Under the pieces are notes generated by a model. That model made no database searches, was not told the DNA's origin, and worked only from the letters and a program-made list of their open reading frames with translations. A program made the translations under genes and the position numbers. Shown here piece after piece: positions 26,005 through 34,631 of a stretch of DNA of 64,000 bases. Each line of letters starts with the position of its first letter. Positions within the stretch are counted from its first letter, which is position 1. The stretch is from Kribbella italica (GTDB lineage: Bacteria; Actinomycetota; Actinomycetes; Propionibacteriales; Kribbellaceae): positions 8,432,001 through 8,496,000 of the forward strand of contig NZ_JACHMY010000001.1 of NCBI RefSeq assembly GCF_014205135.1, in the 5' to 3' direction.

Positions 26005-26712
26005 TCAGCCCGCGGTCGGGTTCGGGTAGTGAGCCGTCCACCAGTCGTTCCAGCGCTTGTCGATCTCGTCGCGGTCGGTGTCGCCGTACAGGCTGAGGAC
26101 GGCCATCGCGGCGCCCTCGGGCTTCTGCTCGTTCGGGCCGAGGTGGCTCAGGACGAGCAGGCCGTCGCCCCAGCCGTCGACGGTCAGGCCGCGCTGGTGC
26201 TCGGAGACGAACCAGACCGTGCCGGTGATGCGTTCGCCGATCAGGTCCAGCTCGTACGGCGTACCAGCGGGCAGGTCGGGGAGGTCGAAGGAGTCGCTGC
26301 CCGTGCCGGAGTAGAAGAGCGTGCGGCGCGGGTCGCTCGGGTGACGCTCGAGGAGGAAGCGGAGCTGGTGGAGGAACGTCGTCCAGCCCTCGGTGATGTC
26401 GTCGTAGTACGCCTCCCAGTCGGGATTGTCGCCGCGCGCCGCGCGGGTCAGCGTGATCTTGGCGCCGCCCTCGTGCGGCTCGACCTCGAACTTGTCGCCG
26501 CCCTGGATGTCCAGCACGTGCGCCTCGGCGTCGTCGACCGCGACGTGGTCGAAGAAGATCAGGTCGATCTCCTGGTCGAGGCTGCCGTCGACTCCGCCCT
26601 CGTACTCCCAGCCGTGCCAGTGCCGGATCTTCTCCTTGTCGCGCAGCGCCTCCCACACCGCCTCGACCGGTGCGGCGATGGTGACCACGATCTGCGGGGT
26701 CTGCTCGGTCAT
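26005..26712 (-). CDS. SRPBCC domain-containing protein (235 aa)
   Basis: Begins MTEQTPQIVVTIAAPVEAVW, the first strand and helix of an AHSA1-like SRPBCC fold, with a domain to about residue 135 (ITEGWTTFLHQLRFLLERH). A second stretch (about 140-235) looks like another partial SRPBCC-like or C-terminal beta region ending in RWNDWWTAHYPNPTAG. Its ATG overlaps the stop of the ArsR-type regulator gene (ATGA), the common regulator-SRPBCC pair in actinobacteria. Ligand unknown. Confidence 0.82.
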   Translation of the reverse strand: MTEQTPQIVVTIAAPVEAVWEALRDKEKIRHWHGWEYEGGVDGSLDQEIDLIFFDHVAVDDAEAHVLDIQGGDKFEVEPHEGGAKITLTRAARGDNPDWEAYYDDITEGWTTFLHQLRFLLERHPSDPRRTLFYSGTGSDSFDLPDLPAGTPYELDLIGERITGTVWFVSEHQRGLTVDGWGDGLLVLSHLGPNEQKPEGAAMAVLSLYGDTDRDEIDKRWNDWWTAHYPNPTAG

Positions 26713-27281
26713 GCGTCTTCTCCTTCGGTACGGCGGACGGCGGGGTGCCCGCCGGCGATCAAGCGGTACGGGCGGCCGTCGGCGGTGTCGAACTCCTCGA
26801 CCACCCGCCGTACCGCCTCGGTCAAGGCGTCGGTGAACCGGTGGACGTCGCCCGGCTCGGCGAACCGGACCTCGGTCTCCAGCGTGAACGTGAGCAGGCG
26901 CTTGCCCGCGGCGCCGGCCTTGCGCTGCATCCCGGCGACGTCGCGAACGGTGCCGGCGGCAACTTCCACCAGGTGCTCGGCGGCGTACTGGTCGTGGATG
27001 GTGGTGAAGGCGTGGCCCATCACGCCGGGGTCGACGACGATCGTCGCCGACGCTTGGAGGATGCGCTCGACGAAACCGCGGCGCTGCCGCTCCTCGACGA
27101 GCTCGACGAGGCCGGCCTTCTCCAGTTCCTTGAGGTGGTAGCTGACCCGCTGCCGTGGCAGCTCGAGCGCGGCCGCGAGCTGGGTCGCCGAGGACGGCTC
27201 CCGCAGCAGCTCCAGCAACTGCCGCCGGATCGGCGACAGCGCGATCCGGACCGCCTCTGGCTCGTCGACGTATCCCAGCAT
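26709..27281 (-). CDS. ArsR-type winged-helix transcriptional regulator
   Basis: A 190-aa DNA-binding protein. The N-terminal winged helix is clear: ALSPIRRQLLELLREPSSAT, then LAAALELPRQRVSYHLKELE (recognition helix QRVSYHLKELEKAGL) and a basic wing. The C-terminal part (about 85-185) lacks the metal-binding cysteines of ArsR sensors, so it probably senses a small molecule or partner. An imperfect palindrome 15 bp before its ATG (27296-27317) is a likely autoregulatory operator. Confidence 0.85.
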   Translation of the reverse strand: MLGYVDEPEAVRIALSPIRRQLLELLREPSSATQLAAALELPRQRVSYHLKELEKAGLVELVEERQRRGFVERILQASATIVVDPGVMGHAFTTIHDQYAAEHLVEVAAGTVRDVAGMQRKAGAAGKRLLTFTLETEVRFAEPGDVHRFTDALTEAVRRVVEEFDTADGRPYRLIAGGHPAVRRTEGEDA

Positions 27282-27295
27282 GCGGCAACCATCGT

Positions 27296-27317
27296 ATTGT
27301 CAGGTTAATTTGTCAAT
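27296..27317. promoter_or_regulatory. Imperfect palindrome upstream of the ArsR-type gene (operator candidate)
   Basis: A 22-bp element, ATTGTCA (27296-27302) on the left and TTGTCAAT (27310-27317) on the right with TTAA exactly at the centre. Eight of eleven symmetric positions pair. It lies 15 bp before the regulator start and contains TTGACA on the minus strand, so binding would block the promoter. Confidence 0.45.
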
Positions 27318-27329
27318 AGAGGGTCGTGG

Positions 27330-27412
27330 ACGTGCACCACCTTCCAACCTCAGCGACACGCCGTGGCCGACGGCGTGTCGCGGCGTGTCGGCGAGGTTGG
27401 AAGGTGGTGGGT
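27330..27412. repeat. Intergenic palindromic element, copy B
   Basis: Outer arms CACCACCTTCCAACCTC (27335-27351) and GAGGTTGGAAGGTGGTG (27393-27409) are a perfect 17-bp inverted repeat. Inside, GCGACACGCCG (27353-27363) and CGGCGTGTCGC (27371-27381) are a perfect 11-bp hairpin, and GGCGTGTCG occurs twice in tandem. It lies between two divergently transcribed genes, so it cannot be a simple terminator. Same family as copies at 5.6, 45.1 and 59.2 kb. Confidence 0.8.
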
Positions 27413-27442
27413 GGTCGGCCGGTGCCGGGGGAGGATGGGGGC

Positions 27443-28348
27443 ATGGCGATCGAGGGGCCGCAGTTGCCGGTGGGGACCCAGGTGGTGTTGCGGGTGGCCG
27501 GGTCGGATGACGTCGGTGGGACCGCGCAGCGTGGGGCGACCGGGCGGATCAGCGGGGTGACCGCCAACGGCCGGTACGACGTGCGGCTGGTGGATGGGCG
27601 GTCGACGACGGCCCGGCGGGATCAGCTGAGTTTGCGTACGGCGTACCAGGACGAAGCGATCGAGGTGGCAGCGCCGGACGTGCTGGTGCGGGAGCGGACG
27701 ATCTACGCGGCGGTGGTCGGGTCGCGGGCGTTCGGGCTGGACACGGACGCGTCGGACACCGATACCCGCGGGGTGTACGTCGCGCCGACCGAAGCGTTCT
27801 GGTCTCTGGCGAAGCCGCCGACGCACGTGGACGGGCCGGAGCCGGAGTGGTTCTCGTGGGAGGTGGAACGCTTCTGCGAGCTGGCCCTCAAGGCCAACCC
27901 GAACCTGCTCGAGGTGCTGCATTCGCCGTTGGTGGTGACCTGCAAACCGCTGGGGCAGGAGCTGGTCGACCTGCGGGAAGCTTTCCTGTCCCAGCTCGCC
28001 TACCAGACCTACTCGGGCTACGTGCTGAGCCAGTTCAAGAAGCTCGAGGCCGACTTCCGGCGCGACGGCGCGCCCAAGTGGAAGCACGTCATGCACCTGA
28101 TCCGCCTGCTGCTGTCGGCGCGCACTCTGCTGGCCGAGGGCAAACTCGTCGTCGATGTCGGCGACGACCGGGAGCGCCTGCTCGCGGTGAAGGCCGGCGC
28201 CCTCCCGTGGGACGAGGTCGAACGCTGGCGCCTCGGCCTGCACGAGGACCTCGACCGCGCCCTGCAGAAGACCGTTCTCCCCGCGACGCCCGATGTCGCC
28301 AAGGTCGACGCGTGGCTGAGGTCGGTCCGCAGGATAAGCGTCGCCTGA
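27443..28348 (+). CDS. RlaP-like nucleotidyltransferase with N-terminal beta domain
   Basis: A 301-aa DNA-polymerase-beta-superfamily protein. Residues about 85-110 carry the nucleotidyltransferase core YAAVVGSRAFGLDTDASDTD (GS...DxD metal ligands), followed by ALKANPNLLEVLHSP and a helical domain (YSGYVLSQFKKLEADFRRDG) typical of the RlaP/RNA-repair family. Unusually, residues about 10-65 form a small beta-rich module (VVLRVAGSDDVGGTAQRGA...GRYDVRLVDGRSTTARRDQL) resembling KOW/SH3-like domains. Start at 27443 behind GGGGGAGG. No RNA ligase partner gene is nearby. Confidence 0.75.
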   Translation: MAIEGPQLPVGTQVVLRVAGSDDVGGTAQRGATGRISGVTANGRYDVRLVDGRSTTARRDQLSLRTAYQDEAIEVAAPDVLVRERTIYAAVVGSRAFGLDTDASDTDTRGVYVAPTEAFWSLAKPPTHVDGPEPEWFSWEVERFCELALKANPNLLEVLHSPLVVTCKPLGQELVDLREAFLSQLAYQTYSGYVLSQFKKLEADFRRDGAPKWKHVMHLIRLLLSARTLLAEGKLVVDVGDDRERLLAVKAGALPWDEVERWRLGLHEDLDRALQKTVLPATPDVAKVDAWLRSVRRISVA

Positions 28349-28392
28349 CGACCTGCTGGTGCGCGTCCGGCGGAGCTGACACCACGCGAAAG

Positions 28393-28421
28393 AACGCCCG
28401 ATCACCAGGTGATCGGGCGTT
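28393..28421. terminator. Strong hairpin after the RlaP-like gene
   Basis: AACGCCCGATCACC (28393-28406) and GGTGATCGGGCGTT (28408-28421) are perfect 14-base complements around a single A (a few base pairs at the tip must open). Located 44 bp after the stop and before the alpha-galactosidase promoter. No T-run follows, as is common for terminators in high-GC species. Confidence 0.7.
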
Positions 28422-28478
28422 CCCACGTTGTAGAGCCGGGTGTGGGGGCTTAGGGTACTTACTTAACCTCGTGAAGCA

Positions 28479-28507
28479 TTGACATTCGGCGTGTCAGGGT
28501 AAATAGT
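28479..28507 (+). promoter_or_regulatory. Promoter of the alpha-galactosidase operon
   Basis: -35 TTGACA (28479-28484, perfect consensus), 17-bp spacer, -10 AATAGT (28502-28507). Predicted start near 28514, giving a leader of about 33 nt before GTG 28547. The surrounding DNA is A/T-rich relative to the rest of the window. Confidence 0.6.
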
Positions 28508-28546
28508 TCCGTCCTGAAATCAATCAGAAAGCAGAGTGAATCAACA

Positions 28547-30667
28547 GTGTCGAACATCAAGGTGCTGCAGCTCCGCTCGGCGGGTGTCAGCCTGGTGCTG
28601 GACTGCTCCGGTCCGGCCCTTCCGTCGATCCTGCACTGGGGTGCGGATCTCGGTGAGCTGAGCGAGACCGCCCTGATTGATCTCAGGCGTGGGGCCGGGG
28701 CCGTGCAGACCGGCAACGGTCTCGACGACAACCTGCCGGTCGCGATCGTCCCGGAGTACTCCGCCGGCTGGTTCGGGCTGCCGGGGCTCAACGGGCACCG
28801 CGACGGCCAGGACTTCTCCGCGTCGTTCCGGCTGCAGAGCGTCGAGCAGGTCGGCAACACCGTGACCATCCAGGCCGCCGACGCCGGTGCACAGTTGAAG
28901 CTCGCGCTGACGATCGAGCTGACCGACTCCGGCCTGGTGAAGGCCAAGGCGGACCTGACCAACACGGGCGGTACGCCGTACACAGTTGACGGTCTGGTGC
29001 TCGCTCTGCCGGTGCCGACCGAGGCGACCGAGCTGTTCGACATGACCGGCCGGCACATCGGCGAGCGGCACCCGCAGCTGCACGCGTTCACCCAGGGCGC
29101 GCACGTCCGCGACAACCGCCGCGGCCGCACCGGCGCCGACGCGACCCTGCTGCTGATCGCCGGCACGCAGAACTTCACCTTCGGCACCGGCGAGGTTTGG
29201 GGTGTGCACACGGCCTGGAGCGGCAACCACCGCTCGTACGCCGAGCGCGGGATGAGCGGGTTCGCCGTGATCGGCGGCGGCGAGCTCCTCCTGCCGGGCG
29301 AGGGTCGCCTCGAGCCGCAGGGCAGCTACAGCACCCCCTGGATCTACGGCTCGTACGGCGTGGGCCTGGACCAGCTGTCGACCCGCTTCCACGAGTACCT
29401 GCGGGCCCGGCCGAACCATCCCACCACCGACCGCCCGGTCGTGCTGAACACCTGGGAAGCGGTCTACTTCGACCTCGACCTGGACAAGCTGAAGGCGCTC
29501 GCGGACGCGGCCGCCGAGGTCGGCGCGGAGCGGTTCGTCCTCGACGACGGCTGGTTCCGCGGCCGCCGCGACGACCACGCCGGGCTCGGCGACTGGTACG
29601 TCGACGAGGGCATCTGGCCGAAGGGCCTGCACCCGCTGGTCGACCACGTCACCGGTCTCGGGCTGCAGTTCGGCCTGTGGGTCGAGCCGGAGATGGTCAA
29701 CCCCGACTCCGACCTGGCCCGCGAGCACCCGGACTGGATCCTTGCCGCCGGCAACCGGATGCCGCCGACCGCGCGGCACCAGCAGGGGCTCAACCTGGGC
29801 ATCCCGGCGGCGTACGACTACCTGCTCGAGCGGCTCGACGCGATCCTGAACGAGTACGACATCTCGTACCTCAAGTGGGACCACAACCGCGACTTCGTTG
29901 ACGGCGGCAACCAGCAGACCGGGACCGCGGGCATCCACGCGCAGACGCTGGCGCTCTACCGGCTGCTGGACGAGCTGAAGCGCCGGCACCCCGGCCTGGA
30001 GATCGAGTCCTGCTCGTCCGGTGGCGCGCGCGTCGACCTCGGCGTACTGGAGCGGACCGACCGCGTCTGGGGCAGTGACAGCAACGACGCGCTGGAGCGC
30101 CAGAAGATCCAGCGCTACACCCAGCTGCTGCTCCCGCCGGAGCTGATCGGCTGCCACGTCGGCCCGCCGAAGGCGCACACCACCGGCCGGACCCAGACGC
30201 TGGCGTTCCGGGCGACCACCGCGCTGTTCGGCCACTTCGGGATCGAGTGGGACATCAGCGCGGCATCGGCCGAGGAGCGCGAGGAGCTGGCAGGCTGGGT
30301 CGCACTGCACAAGGAGCTCCGGCCGCTGCTGCACACCGGCCGGGTGGTCCGGGCCGACCGTGGCTCGGAGGACTTCCTGCTGCACGGCGTCGTCGCACAG
30401 GATGCGTCCCGCGCGGTCTTCAGCGCCGTACAGCTGACCCAGTCGATCACCTCCGACCTGGGCCGGGTCCGGCTGCCCGGGCTCGACACGACCCGTACCT
30501 ACCGGGTCACCAAGGTGCAGACTCCCGGTGCTCAGCCGCGCAACGCCGCTCCTTGGTGGGCCGACGGCGTGGAGCTGAACGGCGCCGCACTCGCCAACGT
30601 CGGGGTCCAGGTCCCGGCGCAGTGGCCCGAGAACGCGATCCTGCTGGACGTGCAAGCCATCGACTGA
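28547..30667 (+). CDS. Alpha-galactosidase (GH36)
   Basis: A 706-aa glycoside hydrolase family 36 enzyme that removes terminal alpha-galactose from oligosaccharides such as raffinose or melibiose. N-terminal beta-supersandwich (about 1-300), then a TIM barrel with RFVLDDGWFRGRRDD, the nucleophile Asp in YLKWDHNRDF, SCSSGGARVDLG and the acid/base region RVWGSDSNDALER, then a C-terminal beta domain. No signal peptide, so it is cytoplasmic and acts on imported sugar. GTG start at 28547. Followed after 14 bp by its ABC importer genes. Confidence 0.93.
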   Translation: MSNIKVLQLRSAGVSLVLDCSGPALPSILHWGADLGELSETALIDLRRGAGAVQTGNGLDDNLPVAIVPEYSAGWFGLPGLNGHRDGQDFSASFRLQSVEQVGNTVTIQAADAGAQLKLALTIELTDSGLVKAKADLTNTGGTPYTVDGLVLALPVPTEATELFDMTGRHIGERHPQLHAFTQGAHVRDNRRGRTGADATLLLIAGTQNFTFGTGEVWGVHTAWSGNHRSYAERGMSGFAVIGGGELLLPGEGRLEPQGSYSTPWIYGSYGVGLDQLSTRFHEYLRARPNHPTTDRPVVLNTWEAVYFDLDLDKLKALADAAAEVGAERFVLDDGWFRGRRDDHAGLGDWYVDEGIWPKGLHPLVDHVTGLGLQFGLWVEPEMVNPDSDLAREHPDWILAAGNRMPPTARHQQGLNLGIPAAYDYLLERLDAILNEYDISYLKWDHNRDFVDGGNQQTGTAGIHAQTLALYRLLDELKRRHPGLEIESCSSGGARVDLGVLERTDRVWGSDSNDALERQKIQRYTQLLLPPELIGCHVGPPKAHTTGRTQTLAFRATTALFGHFGIEWDISAASAEEREELAGWVALHKELRPLLHTGRVVRADRGSEDFLLHGVVAQDASRAVFSAVQLTQSITSDLGRVRLPGLDTTRTYRVTKVQTPGAQPRNAAPWWADGVELNGAALANVGVQVPAQWPENAILLDVQAID

Positions 30668-30681
30668 GGAGGAGATCGGCT

Positions 30682-31590
30682 GTGGCCGTGACGACGAGTG
30701 CCCCACCGAAGCGACGACGACGAAGTCTCGGGGACCTGAAGGTCGCGATGATCTTCCTGGCCCCGGCCACCGTCGGGTTCGTGGTGTTCTACATCTGGCC
30801 GACCCTGCGCGGCGCCTACCTGAGCTTCACCGAGTACAGCCTGCTGCAGGCGCCGGAGTTCAACGGGCTGCAGAACTACGAGCGGATGATCCACGACAGC
30901 TTCTTCTGGAACGCGCTCGTCGTCACGGTCGAGTACGTCGTGATCAACATCGGCCTGCAGACCGTGCTGGCGGTGCTGATCGCGATGCTGATGTACCGGC
31001 TGACCAAGTCGATCACGGTCCGCGCGGTGATCCTGCTGCCGTACCTGATCGCGAACGTGGTGGTCGCGCTGGTCTGGTACTGGATGCTCGACTTCCAGGT
31101 CGGCATCGTGAACCAGGGCCTGACGCTGATCGGGATCGATCCGGTGGCCTTCTTCGGCGACTCGCACTGGGCCATCCCGACCGTTGCCGGGATCAACATC
31201 TGGCGGCACATGGGCTACACGGCGCTGCTGGTGTTCGCCGGTCTGCAGACCATTCCGTCGTACGTGTACGAGGCCGCCGAGGTGGACGGCTCGAGCGAGA
31301 TGCAGACGTTCTGGCGGATCACGCTGCCGCTGCTGCGGCCGGTCCTGGTGATGGTCCTGGTGGTCACCATGATCGGTTCGTTCCAGATCTTCGACACGAT
31401 CGCGGTGACCACGCAGGGCGGGCCGATCAACGCCACCCGGGTCATCTACTACTACATCTACGAGCGGGCCTTCACCCGGTTCGACTTCGGGTACGCCTCC
31501 GCGATGGCCCTGGTGCTGTTCGCGATCCTCGCGGTCGTCTCGCTGCTGCAGCTGCGGCTGCTGCGGGCCAAGGAGAGTGATCTGGCATGA
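30682..31590 (+). CDS. Sugar ABC transporter permease (MalF type), alpha-galactoside operon
   Basis: A 302-aa permease with six membrane segments (first: LKVAMIFLAPATVGFVVFYI) and the EAA loop YEAAEVDGSSEMQTFWRITLP. GTG start at 30682 directly after GAGGAGGAG. The downstream permease overlaps its stop as ATGA. Position after alpha-galactosidase suggests import of alpha-galactosides. Confidence 0.93.
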   Translation: MAVTTSAPPKRRRRSLGDLKVAMIFLAPATVGFVVFYIWPTLRGAYLSFTEYSLLQAPEFNGLQNYERMIHDSFFWNALVVTVEYVVINIGLQTVLAVLIAMLMYRLTKSITVRAVILLPYLIANVVVALVWYWMLDFQVGIVNQGLTLIGIDPVAFFGDSHWAIPTVAGINIWRHMGYTALLVFAGLQTIPSYVYEAAEVDGSSEMQTFWRITLPLLRPVLVMVLVVTMIGSFQIFDTIAVTTQGGPINATRVIYYYIYERAFTRFDFGYASAMALVLFAILAVVSLLQLRLLRAKESDLA

Positions 31591-32468
31591 GGAAGTCGCT
31601 CACTCCGGGCCGGACCGTCGCGTGGGTCGTCCTGATCGTGCTGATGCTGCTCACGCTGTTCCCGTTCTACTGGATGCTTCGTACGGCGCTGTCGGACAAC
31701 ACCCAGCTGGCCGGCCACCCGAGCTCGCTGCTCCCGGTGGAGACCACGCTCGGCGCCTTCAAGCGGGTGCTCGGGCTGTCGACGGTCGAGGAGGCGCAGG
31801 CCCAGGGCGGGTCCGGCGCCGCGGTCAACTTCTGGCTGTACCTGCGCAACTCGCTGATCGTGTCCACCGTGACGACGGTCAGCCAGGTGTTCTTCAGCGC
31901 GATGGCGGCGTACGCGTTCGCCCGGCTGCGCTGGCCCGGCCGGGACAAGGTGTTCGCGCTGTTCCTGGCCGCGTTGATGGTGCCGCCGATCTTCACCACG
32001 CTGCCGAACTTCGTGCTGATCAAGAACCTCGGGCTACTGAACAGCTTCGCCGGCATCATCCTGCCCGGCGCGTTCATGACGCCGTTCGCGATCTTCTTCC
32101 TGCGCCAGTTCTTCCTCGGCATCAACCGGGAGCTGGAGGAGGCGGCGATGATCGACGGCGCCGGGCACCGCAAGATCTTCTTCGGCATCATCATCCCGAT
32201 CAGTGCGGCACCGATCGCGACGCTGGCGATCCTGACCTACATCAACTCCTGGAACGACTACTTCTGGCCGCTGCTGGTCGGCCAGCAGGAGAACGTCCGG
32301 GTGCTGACCGTTGCTCTCGGGGTGTTCCGGTCGCAGACTCCACAGGGTGGGCCGGACTGGGCCGGGCTGATGGCGGCGACGCTGATCGCGGCGCTGCCGA
32401 TGATCGTCTTGTTCCTGGCCTTCGCCAAGCGGATCACCAACTCCATCGGTTTCTCCGGGATCAAGTGA
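31587..32468 (+). CDS. Carbohydrate ABC transporter permease (MalG type), alpha-galactoside operon
   Basis: A 293-aa permease with six membrane segments (first: VAWVVLIVLMLLTLFPFYWM) and EAA loop EEAAMIDGAGHRKIFFGIIIP. It overlaps the preceding permease gene by four bases and is followed seven bases later by the binding-protein gene. No ATPase gene accompanies the set, so a shared ATPase elsewhere is expected. Confidence 0.93.
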   Translation: MRKSLTPGRTVAWVVLIVLMLLTLFPFYWMLRTALSDNTQLAGHPSSLLPVETTLGAFKRVLGLSTVEEAQAQGGSGAAVNFWLYLRNSLIVSTVTTVSQVFFSAMAAYAFARLRWPGRDKVFALFLAALMVPPIFTTLPNFVLIKNLGLLNSFAGIILPGAFMTPFAIFFLRQFFLGINRELEEAAMIDGAGHRKIFFGIIIPISAAPIATLAILTYINSWNDYFWPLLVGQQENVRVLTVALGVFRSQTPQGGPDWAGLMAATLIAALPMIVLFLAFAKRITNSIGFSGIK

Positions 32469-32475
32469 GGGTCGG

Positions 32476-33831
32476 ATGAACATTTCACGACGCACGTTGC
32501 TCAAGGGGACGCTGGCCGGACTGGCCGCCTCGGCGGTCGCCGGCTGCAACAACGGAGCCGCCTCGCGCGGGTCCGGCGAGGTCATCTACTGGCTGTGGGA
32601 CTCGGCCCAGCTGCCGATGTACACCGAGTGCGCGAAGGTGTTCCGGCAGCAGAACCCGCAGTACAGCGTGAAGATCGAGCAGTACGGCTGGAACGACTAC
32701 TGGAACAAGCTCGTCACCGGCTTCATCTCCGGTACGGCGCCGGACGTGTTCACCTCGCACTCGGCGAAGTACCCGCTGTTCGCCGACAAGGGCCAGGTGC
32801 TCGCGCTGGACGACTACGTCGAGCGCGACGGGGTCGACCTGTCGATCTACCAGAAGGGTCTGGCCGAGCGCTGGATCGGCGCCGACGGCCACCGGTACGG
32901 GCTGCCGAAGGACTTCGACACCGAGGTGTACTTCTACAACTCCGGGCTCACCGAGGCGGCCGGGATCAGCACCGACCAGCTGAACGCGATGACCTGGAAC
33001 CCCAAGGACGGCGGCACGTTCGAGCAGATCGTCGCCCGGCTGACCGTCGACGCCAAGGGCCGGCGCGGTGACCAGCCGGGGTTCGACAAGGACAACATCA
33101 AGGTCTTCGGACTCGGGTACGGCGACGCCGGTGGCGCCGACGGCCAGACCAGCTGGAGCTGGTACGCCGCGACGAACGACTGGACGTACTCCGAGGGCGA
33201 GCCGTGGGGCACCAAGTTCTTCTACGGCGACCCGAAGTTCACCGAGACGATCGGCTGGTGGCGCGGGCTGATCAGCAAGGGCTTCATGCCGACGTACGCG
33301 CAGGCCAAGTCCGGGGTCGACGTGACCACGTCGTTCGGGGCCGGCAAGTACGGCATCACGCCGAACGGGTCCTGGATGCTCGAGACGTACGCCGGTCTGA
33401 AGCAGGTGAAGACCAAGCTGGCGCGGCTCCCGGAGGGGCCGAACGGCAAGCGGATGTCGATGATGAACGGGCTGGCGGACACGATCTGGGGTGACTCCAC
33501 CCGCAAGGACGCGTCCTGGGCGTGGGTCAAGTTCCTCGGGTCGCAGACGGCGCAGGACATCGTCGCCAAGGCCGGGGTCGTGTTCCCGGCGGTGACTGCC
33601 TCGCTGCCGCTGGCCAAGGCGGCGTTCGAGGCCGACGGCTGGGACGTGACGCCGTTCCTGGAGCCGGTGTCGGCGGGCGACGTGTTCGCGTACCCGGCGA
33701 ACCCGAACGCGGCCGACGTCAGCGCGGTGATGGTGCCGGCGATGGACGCGGTGATGGCGTTCGAGAAGGAACCGGCGTCGCTGGCCGAGGCCAACGACGA
33801 CGTGAACCAGATCCTCTCGGCGGCCAGCTGA
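32476..33831 (+). CDS. Sugar ABC transporter substrate-binding lipoprotein, alpha-galactoside operon
   Basis: A 451-aa family-1 binding protein with a twin-arginine signal (ISRRTLLKGTLAG) and lipobox (VAGC, Cys at about 24). The body (EVIYWLWDSAQLPMYTECAK, GFISGTAPDVFTSHSAKYP) matches oligosaccharide binders. It is the last gene of the four-gene operon; gene order with the binding protein last is less common than first. The convergent ABC exporter gene ends 29 bp away. Confidence 0.92.
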   Translation: MNISRRTLLKGTLAGLAASAVAGCNNGAASRGSGEVIYWLWDSAQLPMYTECAKVFRQQNPQYSVKIEQYGWNDYWNKLVTGFISGTAPDVFTSHSAKYPLFADKGQVLALDDYVERDGVDLSIYQKGLAERWIGADGHRYGLPKDFDTEVYFYNSGLTEAAGISTDQLNAMTWNPKDGGTFEQIVARLTVDAKGRRGDQPGFDKDNIKVFGLGYGDAGGADGQTSWSWYAATNDWTYSEGEPWGTKFFYGDPKFTETIGWWRGLISKGFMPTYAQAKSGVDVTTSFGAGKYGITPNGSWMLETYAGLKQVKTKLARLPEGPNGKRMSMMNGLADTIWGDSTRKDASWAWVKFLGSQTAQDIVAKAGVVFPAVTASLPLAKAAFEADGWDVTPFLEPVSAGDVFAYPANPNAADVSAVMVPAMDAVMAFEKEPASLAEANDDVNQILSAAS

Positions 33832-33860
33832 AACGGCGTACCAGTTTCTGAAACGTTGTC

Positions 33861-34631
33861 TCAGCTGCTGGCTGAGCTGTAGCGGCGGCTGGCGAGGTGC
33901 CAGTGGAGTTTGGTGAGCACCAGCCCGGCGGCGAGTGCCGGGAGGGCGAGCAGCAGTGGTGACGCGGTGCCGGTCAAGGTCTCGACCGGCACCGCGGCCA
34001 CCAGCCCGGCCGGGACGAGCGTCATCAGGACGAGCCGGGCCGCGCCGGTGAAGTAGGTGATCGGGTACTTGCCCGCCTCGCGGAGCTGCGCCGCGATCTC
34101 GTTGACCGGGTCGGCGCTCTCGAACCAGAACGCCGAGTAGGCGAGGTTGGCCCAGAGCAGGCTGAACCCGGCGAACCCGATCGCGGCCCAGGCGACCGCT
34201 TGCAGGACCAGACCGGCATCGGGCCGGACGTCCGCCAGGTGCAGGCCGACCGCGACCATCGCGGCGCCGGACAGGACACGGCCGAGCTCGGCCGGCTCCA
34301 TCCAGCGCAGGGTCGCGAACAGCTGGGCGTTGACCGGGCGGATCAGGATCAGGTCGAGGTCGCCCTGGCGGACGTAGCCGTGCATCTTGGCCAGGTTCGG
34401 TTTGACGAAGCAGTCCATCAGGCCGGTCGAGATGCCGAAGATGCCGACCACGACGACGGCCAGCGGCCCGGTCCAGGCCGTGCCGCCGGAGCCGGTGATG
34501 ATCAGGACCGGTACGACGCCGAGCACGAGGTCGCCGATCGACGAGAACGCGTTGATCGCGGTCTGGCTGCGGAACTGCAGGTCCCGGCGGATCGCCTGCT
34601 GCAGGCACGCCCAGAACAGCCGGGGCGTCAT
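33861..34631 (-). CDS. ABC-2-type exporter permease, second subunit
   Basis: A 256-aa protein with six hydrophobic segments (for example LVLGVVPVLIITGSGG and AVVVVGIFGISTGLMDCF) and the conserved RQGDLDLILIRPVNAQLF loop of the COG3694 permease group. Together with the next permease and the COG4586-type ATPase it forms an asymmetric exporter; relatives have been linked to export of cationic dyes or viologens, substrate here unknown. Its ATG overlaps the upstream permease stop (ATGA). Confidence 0.85.
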   Translation of the reverse strand: MTPRLFWACLQQAIRRDLQFRSQTAINAFSSIGDLVLGVVPVLIITGSGGTAWTGPLAVVVVGIFGISTGLMDCFVKPNLAKMHGYVRQGDLDLILIRPVNAQLFATLRWMEPAELGRVLSGAAMVAVGLHLADVRPDAGLVLQAVAWAAIGFAGFSLLWANLAYSAFWFESADPVNEIAAQLREAGKYPITYFTGAARLVLMTLVPAGLVAAVPVETLTGTASPLLLALPALAAGLVLTKLHWHLASRRYSSASS

